From Aaosphaeria pasadenensis (taxonomy: Eukaryota; Ascomycota; Dothideomycetes; Pleosporales), in contig JAKLMB010000008.1 in NCBI GenBank assembly GCA_022813625.1, forward strand, positions 992,001-1,056,000: a stretch of DNA of 64,000 bases, in the 5' to 3' direction. The translations under genes were made by a program, and so were the position numbers. The notes beneath the pieces were generated by a model. The model was not told where the DNA came from. It saw only the letters and a list, made by a program, of their open reading frames with translations, and ran no database searches. Shown one piece after another: positions 11,261 to 23,124 of the stretch. Numbering within the stretch: position 1 is the stretch's first letter; the number at the start of each line of letters is the position of its first letter.

Positions 11261-11803
11261 TTCATGTTTCACTTCTGCAACGTTTCGTGCTCATATAGAC
11301 ACAGATTCTGCTATTTACACTCATTTCCTATCCGTTCTCGACCTTTATCAACTTGCACGGGGTTGACATCGCGGGCAGGGGAATTTGTTCAATGCGACCG
11401 CCAGTTCGAGCGCCAATCCAACCTGCAATGCGATGTGATAGATCCGGAGGATACCATATCGCGTAACTACTGTGCCAAACACCTGGCAAAAAAGAAAGCA
11501 AGGCCATGAAGAAATACATAGCAAGCCAGGAGCGCCATGAGCAACACAGGTGCGCCTGAAAGATGGCTATGCCATTGAATCATGTATTCGCGGCATTGTT
11601 ATCTTCTTTACTGAGGATAGTTGCCTGTTGAGTAGTTTGTCTTCTGCATGTAACGGAACTATTGTGGTGGAAGGATCAGGGGCCGTTTCCTAGATGCTGG
11701 CCAGAGAATCCGGTGGACGTGGTGAAAATGGTACACTAGGTTGACGGGTACGAAGATAAGCAGGACTGTATGGAAAGAGATATAATGTGAAGACATTCGC
11801 TCC
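11261..11803. other. Intergenic, nothing recognised
   Basis: Unassigned DNA between the kinase relic and the 3' end of the F-box gene. Confidence 0.4.
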
Positions 11804-12892
11804 TTAGGTTAAGCGCATATATCGTCGTGTGATGACCTCCGCCGCGGAGTAACAATGCCGGGCATGCTCCAGAAACTCTGCTTCCGATCTAGCACGGTAC
11901 TGCAAGCCCCTCCAAAATATCCTACTGTCGCTACCTGGAGGCGTCAACCGCTTTTCAACGTCGCGATCTAGCTTCTGCCGGTCATAGAGTTCAAAGTTCC
12001 GTTCACAACCTCGGCACCAAAGCCCATTTTCAACGTCGTTCCCTGACATGGATGGAAAAGTGATCGCGCCCATACCTTCAAAACTGTCACCCGAATAGTA
12101 TGAAAGACTTTCCAAGGTCAAAGGATCTTGAGAAAAGGGCTGCAGCGGAGCATCTTGGTACAATGTTGCCACGCGGAACTCTGTCAATGTCATTTTCAAA
12201 CGTTTTGCTGCTAGATTCCTTGCCATTACCTCGGCGGAGCCATGCACCTTAATCGCTAGCTCTTTCGCAACTCGGGCACTGATGAGTCTGATTGGCCGGG
12301 CCCGATATTTGCTGGTTCGGACAGCGTATGTCCCGGGAATACTTCTCATGATGGGCTGGTCCTTTAACTGTTTCCGAGTGAGATCGAAACAGAGTCTTGC
12401 GACTGAGAGGGGAATCAACCACAACGACTGGTTAATTGTAAGGCATGCGAGACAGCATCTCTCAGAGGAGAGGAGAAACGGGTAGGCGCCGTACTGTCCA
12501 CAAGAGATGCATCGATCCGAGCGAAGAGCCGCTTGAAGTGTTGTCACGGAATGGAGGCCAATTAATCTCGTTTGACTCAGTGCTGGGGCAATATGGCCGG
12601 CGACAGTCGCAAGGTCTCTGTATGCAGGTAGCGATTCAACGATGACTCTCCCGCGCAGAGAAACTTGTGAAATGCGTGATAGCGACTGTAAGTCCAGATA
12701 ATTGAAAATAGCGTGTAGAAGCTCAAGTGGCAGATTATCAAGTAGTCCAAATGACAATTGAGGTTGGCGTTGAATCTTGGACATGGACAGCTTGGGAGAT
12801 TCGCCAAGTGTGATCACACCTTTAAGAGTGTATTTTGGCCGATGAGAGAGATGAGAAAGATAATCTTCTTTTGAAAATGCACTGCCAGACAT
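11804..12892 (-). CDS. F-box domain protein, single exon
   Basis: The ATG at 12892 (MSGSAFSKEDYLSHL) is preferred over the upstream extension of the same frame, which reads like leader sequence. The 362-residue protein carries an F-box near residues 48-85 (LLDNLPLELLHAIFNYLDLQ), then CISCGQYGAYPF and CCLAC, a Cys pattern common after the F-box in fungal proteins, and a second pair (WCRGCERNF) near the C-terminus. Such proteins usually recruit targets to SCF ubiquitin ligase. The target is unknown. No introns or breaks were seen. Confidence 0.75.
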   Translation of the reverse strand: MSGSAFSKEDYLSHLSHRPKYTLKGVITLGESPKLSMSKIQRQPQLSFGLLDNLPLELLHAIFNYLDLQSLSRISQVSLRGRVIVESLPAYRDLATVAGHIAPALSQTRLIGLHSVTTLQAALRSDRCISCGQYGAYPFLLSSERCCLACLTINQSLWLIPLSVARLCFDLTRKQLKDQPIMRSIPGTYAVRTSKYRARPIRLISARVAKELAIKVHGSAEVMARNLAAKRLKMTLTEFRVATLYQDAPLQPFSQDPLTLESLSYYSGDSFEGMGAITFPSMSGNDVENGLWCRGCERNFELYDRQKLDRDVEKRLTPPGSDSRIFWRGLQYRARSEAEFLEHARHCYSAAEVITRRYMRLT

Positions 12893-13443
12893 AGCTGTGA
12901 ATAATTTGCAACATATGAGGTGTAAAACGAGAAGTTGAGAGGGGACCCGACGCGCGGTGTGGTGCAATGGTCGTGGTCTAATACAGGCACCAATCATGTG
13001 ATTAAATTGCATGTGATTTGACTTAGAGTGACTAGTACGGTTCCTAGGAGAGCATTGAACGAGTGGGAGGGACAGTGACGAGTGATAGCCGTGAGGTGAG
13101 GTTAACAAAGAGGGATTTGGAGTTAGTGGATAGGACTAAGTCATGGACGAAGCAGCAGCAGCACGAGCAAGGAGGTATTGCATTGAAGCATATTCTTATG
13201 TCGAAGCTAGGTTACCCGGAGTCGCAATACAGCGCCTACTCTCCCTTCTCATTTCACGGCCGAGAAAGTCATGCTCATCGTCCAGCTAGGGGTGGGGTCA
13301 CTGTCGTGCCCGCACAGGAAAAGACAAGTGCATCAAGCTAGTTTGATTTACATGTAGATTGGGATCTGGCGGCAGTTATGCTGCCTATTATGTGAATGCT
13401 ACTTTCTTAGCAAGTGTGCATTGGATATATTTTATGTAGGTCA
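12893..13443. other. Intergenic region
   Basis: Upstream region of the F-box gene and the 3' flank of the sulfate permease gene. Nothing else was recognised. Confidence 0.4.
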
Positions 13444-16066
13444 TCACCGTTCGTTCTCGACTGATTCACTATCCCTCGCAGCCCTTTCAATCTCATCTCT
13501 CCTCTTTGCATCTCTGACCGCCGCATCCACCGCATCGGTAAGATCAAGATGAAAGAACGGCCGATCAACCCCATAAAGCGGTTCATACTCCCCCCTTTTC
13601 TCATCCTCATCGACCTCCGAACGGACCTCACTCTTCGCCACCTTCTTCCCCTCACCCTGCAGCGGCCTCGCCCCACCAGACCTCCTCTCCTCATCCAACT
13701 CCTGCATCTTGCCCACCAAACTAGCCCTTCGTTTCCGATCCTCCTGCGTAGCGCCCGCGAGCGATGTCGCAACCGTATACACGGGCTTCCAATTGCCGAT
13801 CGCCTCGGGGCTGCCCGGGTATCCGAACCCAGCGAAGGCCAGCGCGCGGCGCGTCCATTGGTTCTGGATGCCAGCAAAGTGCCATTCGACGATGCTGGGG
13901 GCGGCGTACCGGTCAAGCGTATTGCGGAGGTCTATGAGGCCTTGGATGCTGGTGATGTCGATGATATTGACGGCAGAGAAGTCGAGAACGACGGAGCGGA
14001 GGAGCGGGCGCGATTTCATGGCTTCTGCGTCTTTTGATGAGGAGGGGGCGTCGTTCCATAGGCGATCCTTGAGAGGCACGCCGTCGTCGGCATGGGTGCG
14101 GCGCGTGTGGGCGTAGATATAGCTGGTAATGTGTTCCATGTGCTGAGCTACGTTGATGTAGTTGAAGTTCTCGTGGAAACGGTAGATGAAGACGCCGGGA
14201 TGAGGCGGCTCGATCTTGACCTTAGGGTTGATGCTCGACTTTCCTGCCAAAGGTACGTATACGTCGCGCCCATGGTCGTCGTCACGCTTAGTTTCCGAGC
14301 TGAGCGAGCATGATTGCGCCGCAACGTCTTCCCCGCCAAAAGGTCCTGTTCGACTTACGCGAACCCGGCCCTGCGAGCTTCCAGGAGTTCTGGCCAAGCG
14401 GACTAGGAGAAGAACGAAGGACAGTACAATAGTGGTGTAAATCGATGTTTCCAACGAGGAGAACAGGGCCAGAATGACGCCAACAACCCAAATGAGAAGT
14501 TCTAGCGGCGACAGTTTCCAATACTTGTACAGCGACTGCGGCGGGGTTATCAAATTGCATGTAGCATGGATAATGAGGCCTGCGAGTGCTGCCATGGGAA
14601 TGTAATAGAACACTGCAGTAAGTGCGTACAGCGCCAGAATCAGAATCATGGCACTAAACAACCCTGCGAGTGGCGTCCGTACCCCCGCCTTGGAGAGAAC
14701 AGCAGACGCTCCAAATGAACCAGTGCAGACATATCCTCCAACGAAGGGACTCAAGATGTTCGCTACGCCTTGAGCGACCATCTCCTGCGATGGTATAACG
14801 GTGTAGCCAAAGATGCGACCAAACGATTTCGCGATAGCAATATGCTCAACGATGAGAATGATCACGATGGCTGGCAGTTCAGCGGCTACAAGGCCGAATA
14901 GTTCAAGGTCCATCTTTGGCACGCTGGCATGCTTGAAGCCTACAGATTATATTGTGAGCATTCGCGAACGTATTAATCAAAACCAAGTTTTCAAACCTAC
15001 CAGGCTCAATCTTTCCCACGATACGGAACCTGGAATGGCCCTCGGGAAGGCTTCGATGGACTAGCCAAGAGATGAATGTATATAGTAGAATCGTGAAGGT
15101 TAGTCGGAGAGAATTCAGCATGGCCCATACACGTTTCTTGCTTGGCTGCCGGATTTCCATTTTGGCGCAGGCGTCTCGGATGATGAAGAGGAGCGCAATC
15201 GAGGTCAGTCCAATGGCGGCATCAAGTTTCGCTTTGGGAAGACTCTTAAACGTGTTTATCAGGACACGGTACGGTGCTTCTCTTGTATTGATGCCGCTTA
15301 TGCCTAGAACTACCGGTATCTGCGTTGACATGATAGTGATACTGGCGGAGGTAACGAATGCAGAAATAGGAACATATGGAATAAACTCGATGACCCATCC
15401 TAAACGAAGGAGACCTAGGACAAGTATGATGGCTCCGGCAAGAAATGAAAGTGCATGTGCTATCTCTTGAGGGTGGTATACTCCGGGCTTCTCAGCCTCT
15501 ACTTTGCTGATAACGCCGCCGACTAGTAGTGAGCCAACTGCAGTGGTCTGGAATCGTTAGAAATTAGCCTGCTATCTCCAGTTTGACTGACTTTACTTAC
15601 CCCGATCACGATATCTTTGGATGTACCGAAGACCCAGTACAGAGCTGCACCGGTGAATGATGTGTAGAGGCCATACTCTGGTGTCAGTCTTGCTAGCAGA
15701 GCATATGCCATTGCCTGCGGAACAACGACAAGTCCCACTGTTAGACCTTTTGCGATGTGAGCGGAAGCCTACGGTGGTTGATCTTTACTACTCACCAGCG
15801 ATAGCATCCCCCAGCATCCAGTGAACGTTGTATCGGCGCGTCCAACCCACCGACGGGAAGAGATTACGAGCATATCGAGCAGCACCTGCTCGTGTAGGTA
15901 CCTGGTCTCGAAGCCATTCTCTCACCGACGGATCATCTTCGATGTGTTGGTTCACTGAGGTCTCATCGGCACGTTTCCGCAAAGCCTCGACTTTCTCTTT
16001 ACGAGCTCCATTGTTAGCATGGAAGACCTTCTCCAGCACAGTATCGCATACATTCTTTGCAGCCAT
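13444..16066 (-). CDS. Sulfate permease (SulP family) with STAS domain
   Basis: Exons 16066..15796, 15746..15601, 15547..15001 and 14939..13444 join in phase to 819 residues, a normal size for fungal sulfate permeases. After a cytoplasmic head comes the SulP signature around DAIAGLTVGLVVVPQAMAYA, then about twelve membrane segments (for example PEYGLYTSFTGAALYWVFGT and FIPYVPISAFVTSASITIM), and a C-terminal STAS domain near residues 570-730 that includes LRSVVLDFSAVNIIDITSIQ. The tail is long and charged. The protein would take up sulfate at the plasma membrane by proton symport. All splice sites are GT-AG with introns of 49, 53 and 61 nt. The start was chosen at MAAKNVCDTVL, as in the family, rather than the longer open frame. 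Confidence 0.9.
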
Positions 16067-17332
16067 GCTTTGGCCACAGTGCGACAGGAACTGCGCTTTA
16101 TGGAAATATGTTAGGTTGTCGGAAGATAAATGGAGGTGAGGAGGAATTGATTGAGCAAGCACGAGTGTGAAGAAGGAAGTCGGCGTTAGGCTGTCGGTGG
16201 CAGGATGTCGGTGTCTTCGGGCGTCATTATTGGACACTAGGACTACAGGTGCCCGCCCGAAAGATAGTCGCCGTCTTTGATCCTCACTCGGCGGGGACGG
16301 ATGCGTAATGCGCTGTCATGTTAGCGCATTCAAGATGCGGAGATTCACACCGTCGAGCTTGGCGAAACCTTTTATCGATGATGCTTCAAGTGGTGGTTCA
16401 TGATTTGATTGTCGTGGTAGCAGCTGCCCACGCGCATTCTGTGCGCGTTTCTACAATGTATGGTCCAACGCTCAAAAGCGCTTACAAATCTACACATGAA
16501 ATCGATCAGAATATCAATTGATGTGATCGTTAAGGAACTATCGCCATTACAACACTGATCGTAATGATACGAAAAGTCTTCCTCGGATAAGCTGAGTGAC
16601 TAGTTATCCGTATTGATGGAGGCGGGAGGCGACACAAGTGTAACCTCAAACGGCACAAAATTCCTTTGAAGAAGAGCCTATCAAGATGACATCGTTGTTT
16701 GTCAAAACTCACCACTAATGTCGATACTTTGCTCTAGGATGCCCTTGCTTTGAAGGTGTAGCATAAAAGGTGCATTAATTCTTCTAACAAGCTCTGGTTA
16801 CTGGCTATGGAGTGTAGAGTACTCCGTACTCCGCAGAACTAACGCCGACTTCAAAATAGTGGGCCTCGCAATATGCGCGTTTTTGATGGCTTTGATTGGA
16901 TCGTATAGTTACGACACGGAAAAGAACGAAAACTGAACTATCACCTGACTTTGAAGGATTTGTGATAGCCATGCATTCTTGCTAGTGTTTGCCCATCAAC
17001 AAGCTGCCTGCCGCCTTGGCTACTGAAATGTTATCAATACTACGGCGGCCCAGGTTCATTGCCGAGATACCCACTACCATTGTAGAGCTTGTGGATCGTG
17101 ATCAAGAGAAAAAAGCCATTGTATCAATGATAACAGATTCCATTGCAATTTGCTTCCATACTCGCTAATCTTTTTAGAAACATATATATACAGGGGAATT
17201 GGGCAAGAAATGTGGAGGGCTTAGAAAAGATATAATACACACGACGCGAAGACAATGGCAACTAAGTCTTTGAGCATGGCCGTCGCTCCAACAGATGTCC
17301 CCGACAACACAGCAGTATCCGACTCAGCACCC
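16067..17332. other. Intergenic, nothing recognised
   Basis: About 1.3 kb of A/T-richer DNA between two minus-strand genes. A short CTCCGTACTCCG tandem occurs near 16818. No gene or RNA was recognised. Confidence 0.5.
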
Positions 17333-18766
17333 TTAAGGAAATCTAAACCCAAGGGCCGAAGCAATCCCCCGGGAATTCTGGATACCTAAATGCACTGTTG
17401 CTAGCACTGCAAGAAGCTGTTGTAGCCGGGGCAATCTCTTTGTCGGAAATACCAAATAAAGGTTAGCGTTTTGCGCATCGTCTGGCTTGAATCGATCATT
17501 ATGCTTGCGTTTGCCCTCCAGGTGGAGTGAGTCGTTGAGCCGTTGATACAAAGTCCCCAAGACTTGACTTGTCAACTTTGATGCTCCGGTCATATTGTTT
17601 ATATCGGCCACGGGCTCGTAGCCTAGGCTTAAACGACCAATACCCAGGGTCTTGAGAAGTGCCATCGACGCTACGACAATCAAGTCTGCCGTTCCTCGCT
17701 GTGCATCAACAGCTTCGACGCAAGGGTCAAGATGATACCCTTGGTTCCTTCCAAGTTTTCGTAGGCCTCCGAACCCATGAATTCTCCCATCCTTGTCCTT
17801 GATGTAAATGTAGAAAAGTTCGCCGGGATAGGAACGGAAGTCGAACAACGTGAGGTATGATTGAACCTTTGACGAATCTTCCCGCGATAGATGCCACTGG
17901 TTATATATATCCATAATAGCGGACTCGAGCGGATCATTCTGCTCATGAGCTGGGTCGTACATCGCAAACTCCAATCCTCCTCTTTGTGGGTCGAGAAGTT
18001 GTCTTGCCTGCGCGTAGATGCGTTTACTGCAAGCCCCAGACAGGATTGGGTTGGTTATAGGATTCAATGTCCTTTCGATGCCAAAGTTGATTGAAACCCA
18101 TTGTTTTTCAACAGCGAACTGCTTGAATGTCTCGCTTATGCCCAAAAATGCCATTTGTCGCGTCGACCTGCCGGTTTCAAGCTGGAACTCTCGTAGTACA
18201 TTGTCGAAGAGGTATGGCTCGCATAATGGATCCCCACAGATTACCGCCAAATCGTTATGCACTTTATAACAGATGGCGCCAGGCACTCCCCTGGATATAA
18301 AGACGGCGTAGCTCGCATCAGTCAAGACCATGTGTGCCACCTGGCTGTATCGTGAGAGTAGACCCTCTAGCGATGCTCGGCCGCTGGGAACCTTGGGAGA
18401 AGGTCGCAAACAGTAGGGGGGCGGCGGTATCGAGGTTGTGTGATTAGACAGGGCGTTTCGGGGTTCTTTCTCATCCATCTGTGTTGTCCTAGGTAGCGCA
18501 TAGCTCATGATTTGTTGCGTAGCGATGCCGAGAACGATCGTGGCGAAATTGACTTCCGACATGCCCGTACTTTTGAGACTTGGGTGGGACTCTATAGGTA
18601 CTGGATTCGAAATGTTTGTTTGGCTGTGAGTTGCCTTCAGCATAATTTTCAATTGACTCCCTAGGTCATCGAAGAAGTCGCGTCGTGCGTTGGATACATT
18701 GTGGCTCCCTGGACTTCTCACTGAAGTAAGCGTCTTGTGCTGTATCATTTTCCCAGCAACGTTCAT
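17333..18766 (-). CDS. Freestanding DUF2156 aminoacyl-transferase-like protein
   Basis: Single-exon gene for 477 residues. From about residue 125 on it matches the DUF2156 / phosphatidylglycerol lysyltransferase C-terminal fold (double GNAT): YSQVAHMVLTDASYAVFIS, then VCGDPLCEP-type sequence (ICGDPLCEPYLFDNVLREF), FLGISETFKQFA and FGGLRKLGRNQGYHLDPC. DUF2156 enzymes move an amino acid from charged tRNA to a lipid. In filamentous fungi, the fused form ErdS makes ergosteryl-aspartate and a freestanding form makes ergosteryl-glycine. This gene lacks a synthetase domain, so the freestanding type is the closest comparison, but substrate and amino acid are inference. The N-terminal 120 residues are low in complexity. 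No breaks were seen. Confidence 0.75.
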   Translation of the reverse strand: MNVAGKMIQHKTLTSVRSPGSHNVSNARRDFFDDLGSQLKIMLKATHSQTNISNPVPIESHPSLKSTGMSEVNFATIVLGIATQQIMSYALPRTTQMDEKEPRNALSNHTTSIPPPPYCLRPSPKVPSGRASLEGLLSRYSQVAHMVLTDASYAVFISRGVPGAICYKVHNDLAVICGDPLCEPYLFDNVLREFQLETGRSTRQMAFLGISETFKQFAVEKQWVSINFGIERTLNPITNPILSGACSKRIYAQARQLLDPQRGGLEFAMYDPAHEQNDPLESAIMDIYNQWHLSREDSSKVQSYLTLFDFRSYPGELFYIYIKDKDGRIHGFGGLRKLGRNQGYHLDPCVEAVDAQRGTADLIVVASMALLKTLGIGRLSLGYEPVADINNMTGASKLTSQVLGTLYQRLNDSLHLEGKRKHNDRFKPDDAQNANLYLVFPTKRLPRLQQLLAVLATVHLGIQNSRGIASALGFRFP

Positions 18767-19477
18767 TCTCAGATGAATTCGAATTAATGAAGCAGAGAGA
18801 TTGGGCTTGTTGTTGTCCTTGGACAGTCGGTTTTCAGGTCTTATTTAAAAGTTTCTCTGGGCACCACGGGTTTGATAAAGTTATAGTAGGCAAAGCATTG
18901 TAATAGGATAGTTGGAGTCAGCTCTCATCACACTCCAAACGTACCTCCTTGAGGGGGCGGATTTAGCCCATTCGTCATTGTCGCACCCCACTGTGAGGTT
19001 GTAATAGAGATTGGAACTGTGACCCCAGACATGCTAGTATACTGTATACCAAGTTAGGAAAGCAAATGCGCCCAAATTAATTGTTGAGCTCAGCCGGATT
19101 TCGGCATGGCCAAATAATTTCTAGTCAAACAAGCATAGCTAAGCTCAAGCAAGCTTGCAGCATTACTGCTCTTGGACATCCACGATCTCGGGTCCCACGG
19201 AGCCCGTAGAGCCCATACATAGATCCCGCAGCTTCTGGAACAAAACACAGCGCGTGCTGCAGCCCGCACTAAGCCACAGTTTCTACGTGAAGAATGAGGC
19301 GCAGTTTAATGCTATCAAAAAGGTATGAAGAAGCGCGGGCTAAAGAACATGCGAACCATATCGTTGTTTTGATGGTCAAGCTGTCTATGCTATCATGTGT
19401 GTACTACCCTTTATATACTCTATTTTGTATGGTTCTTAAGCAAGCATTTTAACAAGATTGAATTCCAGCACTTCTAG
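18767..19477. other. Intergenic, nothing recognised
   Basis: Upstream region of the DUF2156 gene and unassigned DNA. No gene or RNA was recognised. Confidence 0.45.
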
Positions 19478-19774
19478 ATGTGCTTACACAAACTCTACGT
19501 CTCACTTAAGCCATGTCAGCACCGGTGGTACTCCATGATACGGCGCTGTTCAGGTGATAAGAACCTCGAAAATTGCCAGCAGCTAGCACTCCAGGGCTGG
19601 GAAGAGAAGTCCAACTCGTGCCCGTTCTGCTATGGTTCTGCTTCTTCTGCCTTTGAATATCGATTGATCGGAAACGACCGCAAACCACACATTGGTGGGC
19701 TCCCAAGGGAAAGCCAGGGTAAGATGAAACTTGGTTTAGAGACAAAATCTATCTCAGGCCATAGTATATGCTAA
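19478..19774 (+). CDS. Small Cys/His-rich fungal protein
   Basis: A 98-residue ATG-started frame whose first half follows a pattern I recognise from many uncharacterised fungal proteins: C then H-RWY, an RxC, a 'dkNLenC' block, LxLxGWE and CPFC. Here these are PCQHRWYSMIRRCSG, NLENCQQLALQGWEEK and NSCPFC. Spaced Cys and His suggest a small zinc-binding fold. The gene may be partial: such proteins are often longer, and a 3' exon could follow, but none was found. Function unknown. Confidence 0.5.
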   Translation: MCLHKLYVSLKPCQHRWYSMIRRCSGDKNLENCQQLALQGWEEKSNSCPFCYGSASSAFEYRLIGNDRKPHIGGLPRESQGKMKLGLETKSISGHSIC

Positions 19775-21111
19775 TTGCGTTATTAGGCAGTTTCTCTACG
19801 ACAGAACTATACGAGAATCATAATGCACAACGAGCAGAAAAGAATAGGGCTCTGACAGCCCGTTTAGGTACAATTCTGTCACCATTGTATGAACCACAGC
19901 AACAATCCTCTGAATGCACCTGACCGGAAGAACAGAGAAAATAGAAAATGATATATCCTTCGAGGGCAGCAAATAGCGTTACTTCAACATCCATCTAACA
20001 AGAGTTTCGTATTAGCAAACAATGTAATGTTTCCAATGGACAACTTTTGAAAGTTCAACCATAGAATAAATAATCTATCCAATAATGCCTCATTGGGTCG
20101 TGTTTTGTTTTTCAAGTGTGCTGGATGCTATGTTACAAAGGAAATAATTTGCTTATGACTATGAATGCCGAATTCATAGGCCCGTTAACACGCATGTGAA
20201 AATCAAATGATCAGCCAGTAATCTCTTACATGATTGTCGACAAAGGAGGAATGCCTCCATTCTGTTTAACAATGATTACGTATGTCCCAGGTTTGATTTT
20301 AAGAGTTCCTCGCTTCTATTATCCCTTGTTCGCTGCACTGTATGTGCTGCTGCAGCTTCCTTCTTTCGTCTAGTGCTTGTTTAATTCCATATTGGTACAG
20401 CTTTGTAGGATATCCTGTTAGCCACTTCCTCGATCGAGTTAAGCACAGCGGTAATGGGAGCAGGCAGTTAGCTTTCACGCCGTTGTGGACGATTACCAAC
20501 TAGGCTCGGTTTAGCGCCCGTCTCCAGAGCGTTCCTGGATGCTCTAATTTCCCAAAGGAGTAGCCTCTGTAGTAGGAGGTGTTGCCATACGGGATTTGGC
20601 CGTAAAAATTGCTATGTTTCAAGACGTTCACAGTCTAATATGGTCTTGTTACACATGCAAAATCTTGAACTGCTCTTATCGAATTCAGTCTTCAAGATTT
20701 AAGTGATGGTTTGTAGGTCGAGAATCCCACCCGACCTTCCTCGTCGCATATGCATTACACTACGAGCAAGAAAGCTATGAGGCTGGACCATAAACAGTTC
20801 AAAAGGCGCTACAGCGGGCTTCATGTTGAGTCACTAGGTAGTTCATGCAATTAGAATTCGTTGTCGTCTATCTCTAAATGCCTGAGAAACCCGGTGTCCA
20901 CGCAATCCGTAAGTGTAATTTCAGTGGAGCAACGCTAGTTGAGCCACGCGTGTGGCTTAGAGGCCATTAGTTGGTCTGTAAAATCTACAATTCATACAGT
21001 TCATTAGTATGTCAGTGTATGTCTATTTTACTTATCTTTGACCAACACGACAACTCACAATGCATCATCTACTATTATCGCGATACACATTGATCAAGAG
21101 CGCAACCAACA
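19775..21111. other. Intergenic, nothing recognised
   Basis: About 1.3 kb of A/T-richer DNA. A GGTCGAGAATCCC string near 20718 resembles a tRNA T-loop, but no acceptor stem or anticodon arm could be folded around it. No gene was recognised. Confidence 0.5.
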
Positions 21112-22143
21112 ATGGAGCCAAAGATTGCTCACATCAAGAATGAGGCCCTCTCAACCCTTCTCCATCGCGCAGCCCTAATTCTCTGTTGTGCCATTCTCGC
21201 TATTGTTCTGTTCTCCAACTTTTTAGAACGATGGTTATTAGCAAGAATGTATCCAGCTATCTGGGAAAAGTTATCCAACGGCAACAACGAGAGACGTCGC
21301 CGCTCATTTACTTATTTGCACATTGGTGTGTTCATCATGGCATTGCTCATCATCTTTGGCGCCTATCCAGTCTTCAAATTCCTCCTTCGCGATGTTCGAC
21401 TTTCTTCTATGATCTTCGAAAACACCACCTACGGCGATTATATGTTAGTCCTTTCGCAAATCTACAGCGCCTATTACCTCTTCGAAGTGTGTTTCCGGAC
21501 TAGATTTGCCAGTGCCATCAGCATCGCACATCACGCCGGCCTGTTGATAGTCATCCAGACCGCCCTGGCTCTTTTTGGAGATTTGCGCAAGCATCCAGAA
21601 GCAATCTTGGAGTTCTATATGTGCATGGTGTGGGGTAAGTGCGCTTTTCTATATCATTCCTCCCATTCCTCACTATTGTTCGTCCAGCAGTAGTGAGTTT
21701 AGAAGGACTTGAGCGTGGCAGGAAGATAATCCAGAGCTGACTCATTATGACTCATTACAGGTGCTTTTGATGTGGTTGTAGAGCTACCTCTGTACACGTT
21801 CATGATTATCTGGCGTGTCAAATGCCACGATCATCGTTTATTGTCCCGAATGGCGTACGCTTGCTGCGTCTGGGTCATGTTGGGTGCAACTACTGAAACC
21901 GCAGTCACTATCTGGCTTCTCAAGCGCTCGTGGTCTCGTTGGGGTCTATCATGCCGTATCCTCCTTCCTCTAGTGTTCTCCCTCTGGATCTTCACGCAAC
22001 TCTATGGCGCCTATAGGATCTACTGCATGGCTCGAAGCAAGGCACAGTTGGCGAGTCCGCGTGACGAGGAACAGCAAAGCCCTGGTTATGGTCAGGTACT
22101 GGGAGGTAGAAACAACAACTTGGCCACACGCCCTAAGCCGTGA
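21112..22143 (+). CDS. Multi-pass membrane protein, TLC-domain-like
   Basis: Two exons, 21112..21634 and 21761..22143, join in phase (GTAAGT...ACAG) to 301 residues. At least six hydrophobic segments are visible, including ALILCCAILAIVLFSNFL, GVFIMALLIIFGAYPVFKFL, GLLIVIQTALALFG and ILLPLVFSLWIFTQLYGAY. Between the third and fourth lies YYLFEVCFRTRFASAISIAHH, which resembles the TLC domain of Lag1-type proteins, including its paired His. TLC proteins act in the endoplasmic reticulum, ceramide synthases being the best known, but this one is distant and short. The tail is hydrophilic. Function is not assigned. Confidence 0.7.
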
Positions 22144-23124
22144 TTCTTTCGTAACGTTACAGATGTTGAAATGCATGTGCCAGTTATAAGAATTTCACAT
22201 GTAAATAGGTCTGAGTAGAAATCACCATTTCCTGGGACTGAGCGATTTTGGGAATCGATTGAATGTACAGTACTTCTTTCCGTTTGTGAATGACTTCGTT
22301 TTCAGTCGTGATTTGACCCTTACGTTTATAAAGCTAGTTGCTTTCCCGCCATGTCTGTATACAGCGAATAAACTCTTGCTCTGGGACCTGCATGTAATGG
22401 GCGGTAGCACTATGTTGCGTACGCGTAATGGCCCGCGCTTCAGTTTACCAGTTCAAGACTAGGCGACGCGCTACAGCTCGAAATATTATGACTCCCTAGG
22501 AGCAACATCTAGACCTGACAAGGTGCACTTCAGGAAGATAGAGCCCTAAGCAACCGGCGAGATTTGGAGTCAGCCTCAACGAAGGCTAAAATGCGATCGC
22601 GGGTCAAACCCATACTTATGTTTGTATATCTCTACCATTATTTGAGCCTATCCAATAACTCAAGAACGATGCATGAAACACGAAATACGCAATACGGTCT
22701 CAATTCTGGGGGCAGAGCGAGCAGCAAAGAGCTCAAGCAGCGAAATACGGGATATACACAAACGCGGTACCCTCGAAATAAAGCAAAGGGGACTGAAGGA
22801 ATCACTGCTTAGAGTGCTAGTAGCTAGGCAGGGATTCGCGAAGCTGATACGGAGCTGCACTGAGGACCTTACACCAACCCTAAGCGCAAGGCAGACGCGT
22901 ACAAGATAGGGATCACAGATATAGAAGATGAAAGTGGCTCTGGAAAATACCGTAGTCTGTTGTATATTATGTAGTATGATAGCCTTTTCAACATTGGGCT
23001 ACGAGGCCAGCTCGTTGGTGAATGGACAAAGGTAGAAGCAAAAGCTCTAATCTATGTGTGATTAATATTCCAAAAGAAATATGGTTAAGATGAACAAAAG
23101 AAACCCTAGATCGGACAGTTTGAT
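22144..23124. other. Intergenic, nothing recognised
   Basis: About 1 kb between the 3' ends of two convergent genes. Open frames overlap on both strands but show no protein features. Confidence 0.5.

Noticed and set aside
11018..11509. 163-codon plus-strand open frame
   Set aside because: It overlaps the kinase-like relic on the other strand, which explains the sequence better.
13549..14037. Plus-strand frames over the sulfate permease
   Set aside because: Shadows of the STAS-domain exon on the other strand.
20700..20760. Possible tRNA T-loop (GGTCGAGAATCCC)
   Set aside because: No acceptor stem, D-arm or anticodon loop could be placed at the right distances.
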